Positions 39,150 to 49,543 of a DNA stretch of 64,000 nt are shown piece after piece; the first letter of the stretch is position 1, and each line of letters begins with the position of its first letter. Origin of the DNA: Paenibacillus sp. 37. Its GTDB lineage: Bacteria > Bacillota > Bacilli > Paenibacillales > Paenibacillaceae. A program made the position numbers and the translations under genes. Location: positions 4,650,001 to 4,714,000 of the forward strand of contig NZ_CP043761.1 of assembly GCF_008386395.1 (NCBI RefSeq). Direction: 5' to 3'. Under the pieces are notes generated by a model. That model ran no database searches. It was given only the letters and a program-made list of their open reading frames with translations, and was not told the DNA's origin.

Positions 39150-41114
39150 TTAGTGTGTCAGGGTTGTCCATTCCACGCCTTCGGGAAGCAGAGCCGCAAT
39201 GCGGTCTTTGGCATCCTTTTTGGTATACAGGGATTCATCGAGAATGACCGCAGAACCGGAATCCGTGCTTGTCCGGATCAGACGTCCAAGACCTTGCTTC
39301 ACACGCAAGAGCATATACGGAAGATCGATCTCTTCGTATGGTGCAGCTGACGCACTGCGTTTTGCATTGAAGACAGGGTCCTGTGGCGGATACGGGAGCG
39401 ACCAGATCATCACGTTGGATAATGACGGTCCTGGAACGTCCAGCCCTTCCCACAGATTAACGGAGCACAGCACACTCTCCTCATCCTGCTGGAACGCCGC
39501 GATCAGATCGCTGATCTCCCGGTCACCCTCATACATAAAGCGCAAACCTTCTGCTTCAGGCACATGAACGATATCCTGCTTGAACGCACGCAATTCCTCC
39601 ATCGTACGGAACAGGATGAGCGCACGTCCTCCACTCTCCTGAAGCATGGACACCGCATCGCGCATGCGATTTTCATTTTCGGGATGACCCGGTATAGCTT
39701 CATCGGTAATCTTCATCTTCATTTTGTCCGCATAATCATACGGGGAAGCCACCGAGAACGATACAAAATCATCAATGCCCAGGCTGTCCGCCACATAACG
39801 GAATGAACTATCCACAGATAACGTTGCAGAGGAGAACACGATTGGAATACCTGTGTTGAACACACGCTCATTCAGCATTTCCTTCACGGTACGCGGCATG
39901 ATCGATAAGGTCGTCTCATCCTCGCTCTCTTCTGCCCAACAGATGTAACCATCTTCCTTACGGAACAAAGCAAGTGCAGACTGAATCATGTCCAGATGTT
40001 CTTCCACGACACGCATCTGATAACCGTCCAGCGAGAACAATCCGCTCTCGAATACCAACTCTTCACCGATCGCATCCAGCACACTGGTCAGACGTTCAAT
40101 CTCACGCAGAAGCGGAGCTTCTACTCGAACTTCTTTCCGTTCCGATCCCGGAATCGCCACCGTATACGTATCGAGCAACGCAAACAGGCGTTCACTGCTC
40201 TCAATCGCTTCATCCACACGCTCGGCGAGGGATTCACGAATCTCTCCTTCAAGCAGGCGAGTCACGAGTTCCTCGAAGATGCGGTGTTTCAGCTTGTAAC
40301 TCAGTGCGTTCAGGGCTGCTTCTTCCAGCAAATGTCCTTCATCAAATACAACCGAGCTGTGATCAGGCAGCAGGGGCAGTTGTCCCTCGCGTTTGCGTGC
40401 ATCATAGGTCCAGACATGCTCCATGTAGTAATCATGGGAACAGATGATGATGTCTTTGGAACGACGGTAATGGTCACGCGACAGCGTCAGACCGCAGCGT
40501 TGACGTTTTGGACAAACAAAACAATCCTGGAACGGGTCCCAGTTGATTTTGTTCCATTGACGATCGTTCAGATGTGGGTACTGTTTGCGGTCACCATACG
40601 GATGGAAAGCCTGAAGCGTACCCGGCGTATTCACAAAATCCGGAAGGCTCTCGTGCACTTCTTCAATAACAGGCGCATCCTCATCGGCGAATCGCACCGC
40701 ACTTAATTTGTTCAGACAGACGTATTGGTCCGGGGACTTACCCAGACGTGCGTCCACTTCCAAGTCCAGATGTGCAGCCAGTTTTGCAATATCTCCGCCG
40801 GGCTTCACAAGCTGTTCGATCAAGGACTCATCGGCACAGGCGATCACCGCCGGTTTGCCCGTATAACGTGCATAACAGACCGCGTAGAGCAGATAGACTA
40901 ACGTCTTGCCTGTTCCTACTCCGGCCTCCGCCATAATGGTCTTTTTATCTCCATAGGCCCGTTCGAGCTGGTACGCCATAAAAATCTGTTCATCCCGTAC
41001 CTCGAAGCCGAACTCAGGCAAAATATCGTAAAAAACATCGGCAACCCACTCTCCCAGACGGGATACAAAAGGTTCAGCCGGATCATATGCAAAAGGATAA
41101 CGTTGTGTAGACAA
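39150..41114 (-). CDS. DinG/XPD-family ATP-dependent DNA helicase
   Basis: An SF2 Fe-S helicase of about 654 residues. Walker A is AEAGVGTGKTLVY and the DEAH-type box is VVFDEGHLLEE. The four Fe-S cysteines are visible in YVCLNK and CFVCPKRQRCG. The C-terminal motor has FSSATLSV, NLWEGLDVPG and the arginine-finger motif QGLGRLIRTSTDSG. The family unwinds 5'-3' at damage or R-loops. The start is uncertain: the frame is open to a TTG at 41222 without a ribosome site, while a TTG at 41114 has GGAGG 11 bases upstream and starts STQRYPFAYDP. It is a stand-alone gene. It lacks the exonuclease domain of Bacillus DinG, so it is nearer the YoaA type. Confidence 0.9.
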   Translation of the reverse strand: MSTQRYPFAYDPAEPFVSRLGEWVADVFYDILPEFGFEVRDEQIFMAYQLERAYGDKKTIMAEAGVGTGKTLVYLLYAVCYARYTGKPAVIACADESLIEQLVKPGGDIAKLAAHLDLEVDARLGKSPDQYVCLNKLSAVRFADEDAPVIEEVHESLPDFVNTPGTLQAFHPYGDRKQYPHLNDRQWNKINWDPFQDCFVCPKRQRCGLTLSRDHYRRSKDIIICSHDYYMEHVWTYDARKREGQLPLLPDHSSVVFDEGHLLEEAALNALSYKLKHRIFEELVTRLLEGEIRESLAERVDEAIESSERLFALLDTYTVAIPGSERKEVRVEAPLLREIERLTSVLDAIGEELVFESGLFSLDGYQMRVVEEHLDMIQSALALFRKEDGYICWAEESEDETTLSIMPRTVKEMLNERVFNTGIPIVFSSATLSVDSSFRYVADSLGIDDFVSFSVASPYDYADKMKMKITDEAIPGHPENENRMRDAVSMLQESGGRALILFRTMEELRAFKQDIVHVPEAEGLRFMYEGDREISDLIAAFQQDEESVLCSVNLWEGLDVPGPSLSNVMIWSLPYPPQDPVFNAKRSASAAPYEEIDLPYMLLRVKQGLGRLIRTSTDSGSAVILDESLYTKKDAKDRIAALLPEGVEWTTLTH

Positions 41115-41369
41115 TCCTAGGTCAGCCTCCATTCTTAGACAAAGCGGTCCTATTTCATTTTCCCGTTCCAAAAAGGCCGCTGGACAAAAGTTAATTATCT
41201 CACGCAGCGAGGCGGGTGACAAGCTTTTTTTACGAGGGAGCTCGAAGGGCAGTTGGATAGGTTTTCTAAAGGTCGCTTAGATGTTCGTTGGTTGCCACGA
41301 TGTATAGAACCTGCCCACAGGGAAAATATATACAGGAATCCAACTTAAGGAAAGGTGGCGTTCCACTCC

Positions 41370-42962
41370 ATGGATAACCATTCTTCACAATCCGAGCATT
41401 CCTCAGACCAATCAAGCGAGACTTTAACGGACCGACAGGGTCACCCCATCACGGACAATCAGAACGTACGAACCGTTGGCAGCCGTGGACCGACAACACT
41501 GGAGAACTATCATTTTCTCGAAAAGATCACTCACTTCGACCGCGAACGCATTCCAGAACGGGTTGTGCATGCCCGGGGTGCTGGTGCTCATGGCGTATTT
41601 GAAGCGTATGGCACGGCCGGGAATGAACCGGTATCGAAGTATACACGGGCACGTCTGTTTCAGGAAAAAGGAAAAGAAACCCCCGTATTCGTTCGATTCT
41701 CAACGGTTATTCACGGTGGACATTCTCCCGAGACGCTGCGGGACCCGCGTGGCTTTGCCGTGAAATTTTATACCGAAGATGGCAACTGGGATCTCGTCGG
41801 TAACAACCTGAAAATCTTTTTCATTCGTGATCCGCTCAAATTCCCGGACATGGTACATGCCTTCAAGCCAGACCCGTTGACCAATGCACAGGATATGGAG
41901 CGGTTTTTCGATTTTGTCTCACTCAGTCCCGAAGCTACCCATATGGTGACGTTCCTTTTCTCCCCTTGGGGTATTCCGGCCAATTATCGCCAGATGCAAG
42001 GATCAGGTGTCAATACATACAAATGGGTCAATGAGGAAGGCACGGGCGTGCTCATCAAATACCACTGGGAACCGCTCAATCAAGGCATACGTAACCTGTT
42101 GCAAAAAGATGCGAGCGAGATTCAGGGGCAGAATTTCAACCATGCCACGCTGGATCTGTATCATGCCATTGAACAAGGCGATTATCCCGAATGGGAGCTG
42201 TGCGTTCAGGTGATGGAAGATGGCGAGCATCCGGAGCTGGACTTTGACCCGCTGGACCCAACCAAGTTGTGGCCACAGGATCAGTTTCCGTTTCTGCCTG
42301 TGGGCAAAATGACGCTCAACCGCAATCCCGAGGATTATTTCAATGAAGTGGAGCAAGCGGCATTTGGCACCGGTGTATTAGTGGACGGTCTGGATTTCTC
42401 GGATGACAAGCTGCTGCAAGGACGTACCTTCTCCTATTCGGATACCCAGCGTCACCGGGTCGGTGCGAACTACCTGCAACTGCCTGTGAATGCGCCGAAG
42501 AACCGTGTTGCGACCAATCAGAGCGGCGGGCAGATGCAATATCAGGTGGATCGTGCACCTGGTCAGAATCCGCATGTGAACTACGAACCCTCCTCTCTTG
42601 GCGGGTTAAAAGAAGCGGCGCCACGTGGTCCGGAACATGAACCGTTGGTGGAAGGCCGACTTGTCCGCGAGAAAATCGAACGTACGAATGATTTTGGACA
42701 AGCCGGGGATACCTACCGGGCATTCGAGGATTGGGAGCGGGATGAGCTGATCAGCAACATGGTCGATGCTCTGGCCCAATGCAAACCGGATATCCGGGAG
42801 CGCATGATCTCTCATTTTACCCAAGCGGATGCCGATTACGGTCGTCGTGTAGCGGAAGGACTGGCGTCAGTGCCTACCGATGATAGTGCGACAGTCCAAC
42901 CGAAACATGAACCAAGTGTCGAGCAAGCGAAGAAACGCAGCCGGGAGACGGACGGATATTAA
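41370..42962 (+). CDS. Catalase (clade of KatX/KatE-type small-to-medium subunit)
   Basis: A 530-residue haem catalase degrading hydrogen peroxide. The active-site signature [20 protein letters not shown] holds the catalytic His. Asn is in [18 protein letters not shown]. The proximal haem Tyr region is [21 protein letters not shown]. The C-terminal extension beyond about 490 is Glu/Lys-rich and short. The ATG at 41370 has AAAGGTGG about 11 bases upstream; the GTG five codons earlier overlaps that site. It resembles Bacillus KatX (about 547 residues), but spore-specific expression cannot be judged. No clear PerR box was found upstream. Confidence 0.94.
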   Translation: MDNHSSQSEHSSDQSSETLTDRQGHPITDNQNVRTVGSRGPTTLENYHFLEKITHFDRERIPERVVHARGAGAHGVFEAYGTAGNEPVSKYTRARLFQEKGKETPVFVRFSTVIHGGHSPETLRDPRGFAVKFYTEDGNWDLVGNNLKIFFIRDPLKFPDMVHAFKPDPLTNAQDMERFFDFVSLSPEATHMVTFLFSPWGIPANYRQMQGSGVNTYKWVNEEGTGVLIKYHWEPLNQGIRNLLQKDASEIQGQNFNHATLDLYHAIEQGDYPEWELCVQVMEDGEHPELDFDPLDPTKLWPQDQFPFLPVGKMTLNRNPEDYFNEVEQAAFGTGVLVDGLDFSDDKLLQGRTFSYSDTQRHRVGANYLQLPVNAPKNRVATNQSGGQMQYQVDRAPGQNPHVNYEPSSLGGLKEAAPRGPEHEPLVEGRLVREKIERTNDFGQAGDTYRAFEDWERDELISNMVDALAQCKPDIRERMISHFTQADADYGRRVAEGLASVPTDDSATVQPKHEPSVEQAKKRSRETDGY

Positions 42963-43126
42963 AGTGGGCAGCGTTGTAGAACTTTCGTCTATGCATCGCT
43001 TATAATGCATGAGATTGTTCGGACGATAAGTACCAGCGTTGGTTTAATGGAGCACATCGCTTGATTCGATAAGCCTTGCCATGAAGGACAATGCCTACAA
43101 TGAACAGATAATGCCACTTCGAACAT

Positions 43127-43172
43127 CGCCCCAATAGTCTCGTTGCCTCTGGCAGCCGCTATGGGGCTTTTT
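43127..43172 (+). terminator. Terminator after catalase
   Basis: GCCCCAATAG pairs with CTATGGGGC and runs into five T. The following 43173-43614 has no gene other than a cre-like site and the pectate lyase leader. Confidence 0.75.
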
Positions 43173-43469
43173 GTTATGCGTTGATTGCCCCATCATTTCG
43201 ATAGAGGGAACGGATTACGTTTATGCCCCTATTGGATGCGTGCTACTCTTTTTTGAAAATGCGAAGTTCATTTGGGTGGATTGAGGGTGAGTCTCGTGCC
43301 TTGAGGGTTGTAAAAGCGTGCATCTCTAGGTTCATTTCAGATGATTCATCGTTAAATCAGGGCTACCAACCAATGTCAGGATTACATGTAACCTGTGAAA
43401 CCCCAAGCAATGGGAGCGACTACGCCTAACCTGCCTGTGTCTAGACCCATCTGATCAAATGATTATTGA

Positions 43470-43483
43470 AGATAACGTTTACA
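43470..43483 (+). promoter_or_regulatory. Candidate cre (CcpA) site upstream of the pectate lyase
   Basis: AGATAACGTTTACA agrees with the cre consensus TGWNANCGNTNWCA at every position but the first. It lies 132 bases before the start, as expected for catabolite repression of a polysaccharide lyase. Confidence 0.45.
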
Positions 43484-43614
43484 ACATTTACCATAAAACT
43501 ATGCTGTACAGAGAGTATTCATTCCATCGCAATGATCTACTTCATCGATGCATCTGTCCGGCATACCGCAACAGCTCACGCATTCTATTTTCCATTAACC
43601 AAGGAGGTCTATTA

Positions 43615-44994
43615 ATGAAATTATTCCCATCCACATCTACTCATGTGTCTGCACGATCTGTACATTCCCTGAAGGAGCGTTCCCTCAAATCAAAAATGGC
43701 CCAGATCTGTCTGAGTGCCGCATTCCCTCTTTTATTAATTGGTGGTGGATCGGTTAGCGCGGCGGATGTAATCGAGAGCAGCTTGCAGAATAATCCATCA
43801 GAAGCCGTGGCTACCTCAAGTGTGACACTTGCTGCGGGTGATCTCTATGTCTCCCCTAACGGCTCAGCCAGCAATCCGGGGACCATAAATAGTCCAACGT
43901 CGCTGGCCAACGCATTGACCCAGATCGCCCCGGGTAAAACGATCTATCTGCGCGGAGGAACCTACAGCTTCTCGCAAACCATTACCATTGAACGCGGTAA
44001 CAGCGGCACCTCCTCACAACGTAAAAATCTGGTAGCGTATGGATCGGAAAAACCAGTCTTTGATTTCTCCGCTCAAGCCTTCGCTTCCACCAATCGTGGA
44101 CTGCAAATGTTCGGAGACTACTGGTTCGTCAAAGGTCTTGAGGTGAAAGGTGCGGGTGACAACGGAATCTTCATCGGAGGCAGCTACAACCGCCTTGAAC
44201 AGATCGAAGCCCATCACAATCGGGATACGGGGATTCAAATGGGACGTTATGCTTCCACCGCCGCCAAGAGTGAATGGCCTGCGTATAATGAAGTGATTCG
44301 TTCCTACTCCCACAACAACTATGACCCGGATGACGGTGAGGATGCAGACGGTTTTGCCGCCAAACTGACCGTTGGCCCGGGCAACGTCTTCGACGGTTGT
44401 ATTGCCGCCTATAACGTGGACGATGGCTGGGATCTGTATAGCAAAACGGACACAGGCGCCATCGGCGCGGTCACAATCCGCAACAGCATCGCCTACGCTA
44501 ACGGTGCAACATCAGACGGTACCTCCACCTCTAACAGCGATGGCAACGGCTTCAAGCTCGGAGGCGAGAAAATTGCGGTGAATCATATCGTTGAGAACAA
44601 TATTGCTTTTAATAACAAAAAGCACGGCTTCACCTACAACAGCAATCCCGGTTCGATCCAGATGAAAAATAACACCTCCTGGAACAACGGGCAAAGCAAC
44701 TTTGCCTTTGATGTAGGCACCCACATCTTCACCAACAACCTGTCCTTCCAAGGCGGCGCCAGTGACAAAACAAGCGGAACCGACGTCAGCAGTACCAACG
44801 TCTGGTGGAAAAACAAAAAAAGCGAGAACGCCAAAGGCCTGCTCGCCAGCACAGCCGACTTTGTCTCCCTCGTGCCTTCGGTAACACGTAGCGCGGACGG
44901 AACACCTGTCTTGGGTAATTTCCTGAAGCTTGCTGGTGGCAGTGATCTGATTGGATCGGGTACACCTTCGGGTACGAATATTGGGGCGCGGTAA
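43615..44994 (+). CDS. Secreted pectate lyase, PL9 family-like
   Basis: A 459-residue exported right-handed beta-helix enzyme. The N-terminus is long and basic before the hydrophobic signal core (LSAAFPLLLIGGGSVSAA). The mature part starts AGDLYVSPNGSASNPGT. The PL9 catalytic/Ca region is clear: DGEDADGFAAKLTVGPGN has the Asp residues and the Lys, followed by NVDDGWDLYSK. The enzyme would split polygalacturonate by beta-elimination. The ATG at 43615 has AAGGAGG. A candidate cre site upstream suggests repression by preferred sugars. A clear terminator follows. Confidence 0.9.
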   Translation: MKLFPSTSTHVSARSVHSLKERSLKSKMAQICLSAAFPLLLIGGGSVSAADVIESSLQNNPSEAVATSSVTLAAGDLYVSPNGSASNPGTINSPTSLANALTQIAPGKTIYLRGGTYSFSQTITIERGNSGTSSQRKNLVAYGSEKPVFDFSAQAFASTNRGLQMFGDYWFVKGLEVKGAGDNGIFIGGSYNRLEQIEAHHNRDTGIQMGRYASTAAKSEWPAYNEVIRSYSHNNYDPDDGEDADGFAAKLTVGPGNVFDGCIAAYNVDDGWDLYSKTDTGAIGAVTIRNSIAYANGATSDGTSTSNSDGNGFKLGGEKIAVNHIVENNIAFNNKKHGFTYNSNPGSIQMKNNTSWNNGQSNFAFDVGTHIFTNNLSFQGGASDKTSGTDVSSTNVWWKNKKSENAKGLLASTADFVSLVPSVTRSADGTPVLGNFLKLAGGSDLIGSGTPSGTNIGAR

Positions 44995-45031
44995 GTGGTA
45001 GGTAATATGATAAAAGAATAAATTAATAGCA

Positions 45032-45085
45032 AAATCCCCTCTCCCATTCCAGCCTGATCGGTGGTAATGGAGGAGGGGATTTTTG
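45032..45085 (+). terminator. Terminator after the pectate lyase
   Basis: AAATCCCCTC pairs with GAGGGGATTT, then TTT. Confidence 0.85.
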
Positions 45086-45124
45086 AATTGCTCTGTATTG
45101 TCTGCTGGCTTATGAAGTAGATAC

Positions 45125-45406
45125 TCACGGTTTGGCTAAAATCTCAATCATCAGTCTGCCGCCTGTGCGAAAACCTTGCTCAAACGCTGCTTCCACATAC
45201 ATGGATGTGGACTGTCCGATCAAGTCTATGAGTTGCTCCAAAGCATCGTATTCCTTCCCCGTAAGCTGTGTTTTGTAATCCTGCATCAGGTCCGATATCT
45301 GGCGATTGATCTCCTGATACTCAGTTTGTTCAGGATGAATCGACTCGTCCAACCGCAGGTTCCCGTGAAACAAATCCTCAATCAGGTTTGACATATTATC
45401 TTTCAT
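45125..45406 (-). CDS. DUF6809-like small protein
   Basis: A 93-residue helical protein resembling the DUF6809 family (NLIEDLFHGNLRLDESIHPE, ISDLMQDYKTQLTGKEYDAL, FEQGFRTGGRLMIEILAKP). GAGGTGA precedes the ATG. Such proteins occur in Firmicute chromosomes and phages and have no known function. It lies downstream of the helicase-nuclease gene with a 112-base gap and could be read from the same promoter, but its base composition is like the core genome. Confidence 0.6.
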   Translation of the reverse strand: MKDNMSNLIEDLFHGNLRLDESIHPEQTEYQEINRQISDLMQDYKTQLTGKEYDALEQLIDLIGQSTSMYVEAAFEQGFRTGGRLMIEILAKP

Positions 45407-45518
45407 GATAAGGTCACCTCAGGAAGATTGTACATCAAGAGATGAGGTGAGATAGGAATTTAGCGGGAAATCCGCTAAATCAGTCTTTAGTTCATTCAGA
45501 AGAAAAACTAAGCTCTTA

Positions 45519-48500
45519 TTAGAAATTGCTCTCTCCCTTTCGAACTAATTCTTTAATTCGTTGATCTATTTTCTCTATTTCATTCACAGGATTCTTCCAC
45601 CAGTTTCTACTCCAGATTCGCTCAATGATCCAGCCTCTTGATTCCAGATATCTTTGTCTGTAAACATCACGTTCTCTAGCACTTGGCGAACTGTGATACA
45701 TAGCCCCATCACATTCTATACCTAGAATATACCTGGAAGAATCATTCGGATGGACAACTGCCATATCAATTCGATATCCCGACATCCCCACCTGAGTAGT
45801 CAGCTCATATCCCAAGTTACGTAGTTGCTGATACACTTGTTCTTCAAATGGAGAATCGAATTGCACGGATTGTTGAACTGTCTGCGTGCTTATTGTTTCA
45901 TTGATCTCTTGGATCACTGATTTGATATCTTCATTTTTATTTCCAGACACGGCTCTAGCATATTTTAGGTAACTTTTGAATAGCCTAGGACCTGGTTCAG
46001 AGGCATTTGCTACATTTAAATCCTCAGGCTCAATGCTGGAAACCACTGTTATACTTTCCTTAGCACGTGTAATCGCCACATTAAGTCGATTTTCACCATT
46101 CTTTTGATTGAGTGTTCCAAAACGGTTATACACTTTACCATCTTCATTTTTAGCGTATGCGATAGAGAAAATGATGATATCTCGCTCGTCACCTTGGACA
46201 TTCTCAATATTTTTGACAAAGAGCCTTTCATCTAAGTCACGAGCCATTTGTTCTGTGTAAAGTACCCTGAACTCTTCGTCTTCTAATACTGTTTTATCAA
46301 TCACGTCAAGAATTTTAGACTGTTGTTTCGCGTTGAAAGTAATAATACCAACCGATTTTTGATCTTGTTCGATTAATATCTTTTTCAACTGCATAACAAC
46401 TTCCAAGGCTTCGACCTCGTTCGATTGGTTCAACCATCTGCCGTTTACCTTCTTCCAGACAATTGCAGGAGGTTTCTTAAACGGAGTAACGTTTGGTGCA
46501 ATTTGGACATACCCATTATAAAAAGCATGGTTAGAGAAGTTAATTAGTTCTTCATATTTTGAACGATAATGCCACTGTAAAATTTTTTCTGGAAAGCGTC
46601 TTTTCGCTAGATTGAGTAAGCTTACAGACTCGTCGACATCATACTTTGCTTCGTCATCTTCTTCGTCATCTGCATAGCCGGATCTAAACAAGTTAGATGG
46701 TTGAAGTTGCTTTTCATCCCCAGCTACAATGATTTGCTTACCACGGTATACAGAAGGCATACTACTTTCAACGGTTAATTGCGAAGCTTCGTCAAAGATA
46801 ACGATATCAAACATTCCCTCTTGAAGAGGAAAAATAGAAGACACCACATCTGGCGAAGCCAGCCAAACGGGTAAAATATCTGCTAATACGTTATCGCTAA
46901 ATTGGTTTACTAACTTACGAAGAGGCCAAATTAATCTCTTTTTACCCGTTTGATGTTTTAACTCTTTTGTAAATTGTCCTTTATTAAGCTGTAAAAGATT
47001 CACATGATTTTTTAATTCGTTAATTAAATATTTTGCGGATACTTTCCGTTTCTCTTCCAATAATTGTGCAAATGATTGGCGTATTCTCTTAAATTCATTT
47101 GTAGAAATCTTTTGAACATCGGGATATTTCGCTTCAATTTGATCAATCCAGTGTATATATGCTGAATTTTTAAAAATTTCCACCCAAAACTTATTGAGCG
47201 ACTGTTCATAATCGACTTCTTTTTCCTGCAACACTAAAATAACACTTTTTATTTCACTACTGGACTGCTTCCAGAACGTATCCATTGATTTCAAATCATC
47301 AAAATCTTGCTGGAAATATTCTAAAAACAAGATTAATTCTTCTAAAGGGATATCGCCGTCCGCTACTCTCTCCTGTAATCTGACTACATGTTCTTCCTTA
47401 ACTATAGAACGTAATGCATTCAATTCTTCTGTTAGTGTCATGGTTAATTTGCCTAAATCGTGCGTGTTCTTCAAAATCTTTTTAATCTTTACCCACTCGC
47501 TTGAATTCGTCCCTTTGAACACCTCTCCATTCAGAATCTTATCAATAATGGACTTGCCTGTAATCCTGGTCCACCAGAATAAGCGTAGCCCTAGAAACGA
47601 ACGCTTTTGCTCTCCATCAAGTTCTGGGTATATTTTGTTTATCTTTTGTTGTACTTCCCAAGCATAAGCAGGAGTGAACTTTATCAGACCTAGCTTTTCG
47701 ATAATAGCTATGGCTATTTTTGCTTTGTCGATTAAATCTTCCAATTTTTTAATCGTGTCCAGTTTCTTTTTTATATCAAAGTCAGCAAAACTTTTACGAT
47801 CACGAAGCGGATAATGTTCTTTTCCATACAACTCATACCATTCTCCATAGGTGAATATAGCCTCCGTCATTTTAGGAAAAGAATCCTTCGCCAACTGATC
47901 AGAAACACTTTGTAGCGAAATGATCTTGTTCGAATCGATAATAGGATTGGATAGGCCATAAAGTTCATACAATCTGTAACCAAACGGTTGCTTTTCGTAA
48001 AGTGCTTTTGCGATTGTATTAAGTAATTTTTCTTGCTCATTCAGCCTTGAGGTAACGTTTATTAATTCTTCTACAGCTTCAGCAAATTGCAAATCGTTAT
48101 GCTCTAATACTGTCGTTATCTTTTTATAAAGCGATTTTCGATCAATATTTTCATCGTGCACCAGAGCAATATGATCACTTAAACCCAGTGTATTCATCCG
48201 TTGATAAACTACATCTAATGCAGCTCGTTTTTGACAGACTACAAGAACTTTTTTCTTCCTATGTAGAGCATCCGTAATTAAATTTACAATAACTTGGGAT
48301 TTACCCGTTCCTGGAGGTCCGTGGACGACTAGACCTTTTTGAAAACGGGCTTCTCGAATAATTTCCTCTTGCGAACCATCACTTTGCAATACATTTAAAA
48401 TGTCACCTTTAATATCAACTCGCTCATCAAGTTTCACTGGATTAGCCAGTAACCCTTCATCCCTTAAAGAGTTATTATTAAAATCAATCATTTCTCCCAC

Positions 48501-49280
48501 TAATGCAAGAGAGCTGGTCTCATTTAAATGAATTAATTCATCAAAATCACGAACAATGGCTGACCCTCCTTGCGGAAAATCTCCTATCACTGCATTTTCC
48601 AGCAATGTCATATTTGCTACTTCTGGAATGTCATTAGACATGTACTCTTTTAAGCGACTTAGCCCCGTTTCTGTATATTCGACCTTTAGCTGTTGCTTTC
48701 CTAAGAAATCGATAACTTCTTTAAAATCCATAGAACCTGCAACTGAGACAGCCTCTTCAAAAATCTCTTCTGGGAAATTAAGTTGATTTAGTTTCTTTAA
48801 GGCCAGGAAAAGCGTTCTATTGAGCTGCGGGCCACCTTCTTCGAGTTGTATCACCCATTTTTGTAGTTTTGTGTTGTCTTTCTCTAATCGGATTGGAAAT
48901 AAAAAAAGAGGGGCTTGAATAAAGGTACCATCAAAAAGAGTTCCTGATAAAAATGGATAGCCTAAGTATAAATCGTGGACACCTGATTCATCTTCTGTCG
49001 CTTTAATTTGACGATAGAGGTCTGTAAGCTTTTTGGATAAACTTATTGATTTTTCATTATCAATTGATGGTTTCAGTAAGGTGATTTTTTCTTTGATCCT
49101 CTGTTCTAAAATTCCCTTTAGAATTGATTCCGTTTCTTGCTTTGTTTCCACAATATCTATCATAGAAAGGTCAAAGCTCCATTTTTGATAGATCTTTAAT
49201 AATCGAATAGAGCGATTACGTTTATTGATATTGTTTAGCTTGTCACGCATATGCACTAACTGATCTTTCAATGTTTTCAC
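45519..49280 (-). CDS. Large SF1 helicase-nuclease (DUF4011-like N-terminus, REase_MTES_1575-type C-terminus)
   Basis: A 1253-residue protein. The N-terminus (about 5-35, KLNNINKRNRSIRLLKIY) recalls the DUF4011 start of defence helicases. Walker A GPPGTGKSQVIVN is at about 321. Walker B is IVIFDEASQLTVESSMPSV near 828, with a motif III-like VAGDEKQLQPS. The C-terminal motor has NVQGDERDIIIFSIAYA and LNVAITRAKESI. A PD-(D/E)xK-like nuclease of the MTES_1575/Vsr type fills about 1140-1245 (GYRIDMAVVHP, GIECDGAMYHSSPSARERD, IERIWSRNWWKNP). The helicase-nuclease layout is that of Hhe-like anti-phage proteins. AT-rich. The start is a GTG, or a TTG three codons later, near AAGGAAGTGA. Confidence 0.88.
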   Translation of the reverse strand: MKTLKDQLVHMRDKLNNINKRNRSIRLLKIYQKWSFDLSMIDIVETKQETESILKGILEQRIKEKITLLKPSIDNEKSISLSKKLTDLYRQIKATEDESGVHDLYLGYPFLSGTLFDGTFIQAPLFLFPIRLEKDNTKLQKWVIQLEEGGPQLNRTLFLALKKLNQLNFPEEIFEEAVSVAGSMDFKEVIDFLGKQQLKVEYTETGLSRLKEYMSNDIPEVANMTLLENAVIGDFPQGGSAIVRDFDELIHLNETSSLALVGEMIDFNNNSLRDEGLLANPVKLDERVDIKGDILNVLQSDGSQEEIIREARFQKGLVVHGPPGTGKSQVIVNLITDALHRKKKVLVVCQKRAALDVVYQRMNTLGLSDHIALVHDENIDRKSLYKKITTVLEHNDLQFAEAVEELINVTSRLNEQEKLLNTIAKALYEKQPFGYRLYELYGLSNPIIDSNKIISLQSVSDQLAKDSFPKMTEAIFTYGEWYELYGKEHYPLRDRKSFADFDIKKKLDTIKKLEDLIDKAKIAIAIIEKLGLIKFTPAYAWEVQQKINKIYPELDGEQKRSFLGLRLFWWTRITGKSIIDKILNGEVFKGTNSSEWVKIKKILKNTHDLGKLTMTLTEELNALRSIVKEEHVVRLQERVADGDIPLEELILFLEYFQQDFDDLKSMDTFWKQSSSEIKSVILVLQEKEVDYEQSLNKFWVEIFKNSAYIHWIDQIEAKYPDVQKISTNEFKRIRQSFAQLLEEKRKVSAKYLINELKNHVNLLQLNKGQFTKELKHQTGKKRLIWPLRKLVNQFSDNVLADILPVWLASPDVVSSIFPLQEGMFDIVIFDEASQLTVESSMPSVYRGKQIIVAGDEKQLQPSNLFRSGYADDEEDDEAKYDVDESVSLLNLAKRRFPEKILQWHYRSKYEELINFSNHAFYNGYVQIAPNVTPFKKPPAIVWKKVNGRWLNQSNEVEALEVVMQLKKILIEQDQKSVGIITFNAKQQSKILDVIDKTVLEDEEFRVLYTEQMARDLDERLFVKNIENVQGDERDIIIFSIAYAKNEDGKVYNRFGTLNQKNGENRLNVAITRAKESITVVSSIEPEDLNVANASEPGPRLFKSYLKYARAVSGNKNEDIKSVIQEINETISTQTVQQSVQFDSPFEEQVYQQLRNLGYELTTQVGMSGYRIDMAVVHPNDSSRYILGIECDGAMYHSSPSARERDVYRQRYLESRGWIIERIWSRNWWKNPVNEIEKIDQRIKELVRKGESNF

Positions 49281-49543
49281 TTCCTTAAAACAGAAATTAT
49301 ATCAATATGGTATTATATTACACAAGAAAACTGAACAAACAGCGAAGTATAACAGAAAATTGACAGGTAATCAAAAGTAGTACACCGACAACAGCATTGA
49401 CAGCTGAAGACGGTGACTCGTCAAGTTACATAAAATTAGACCCAGCATAAGCTGGGCCACATAGTGGTAATTGTAGGTGCAAGTAACATTGTGTAACAAG
49501 AAAAATATCTTCAATTCAATTATAACCCTAAATGATATCCGTT

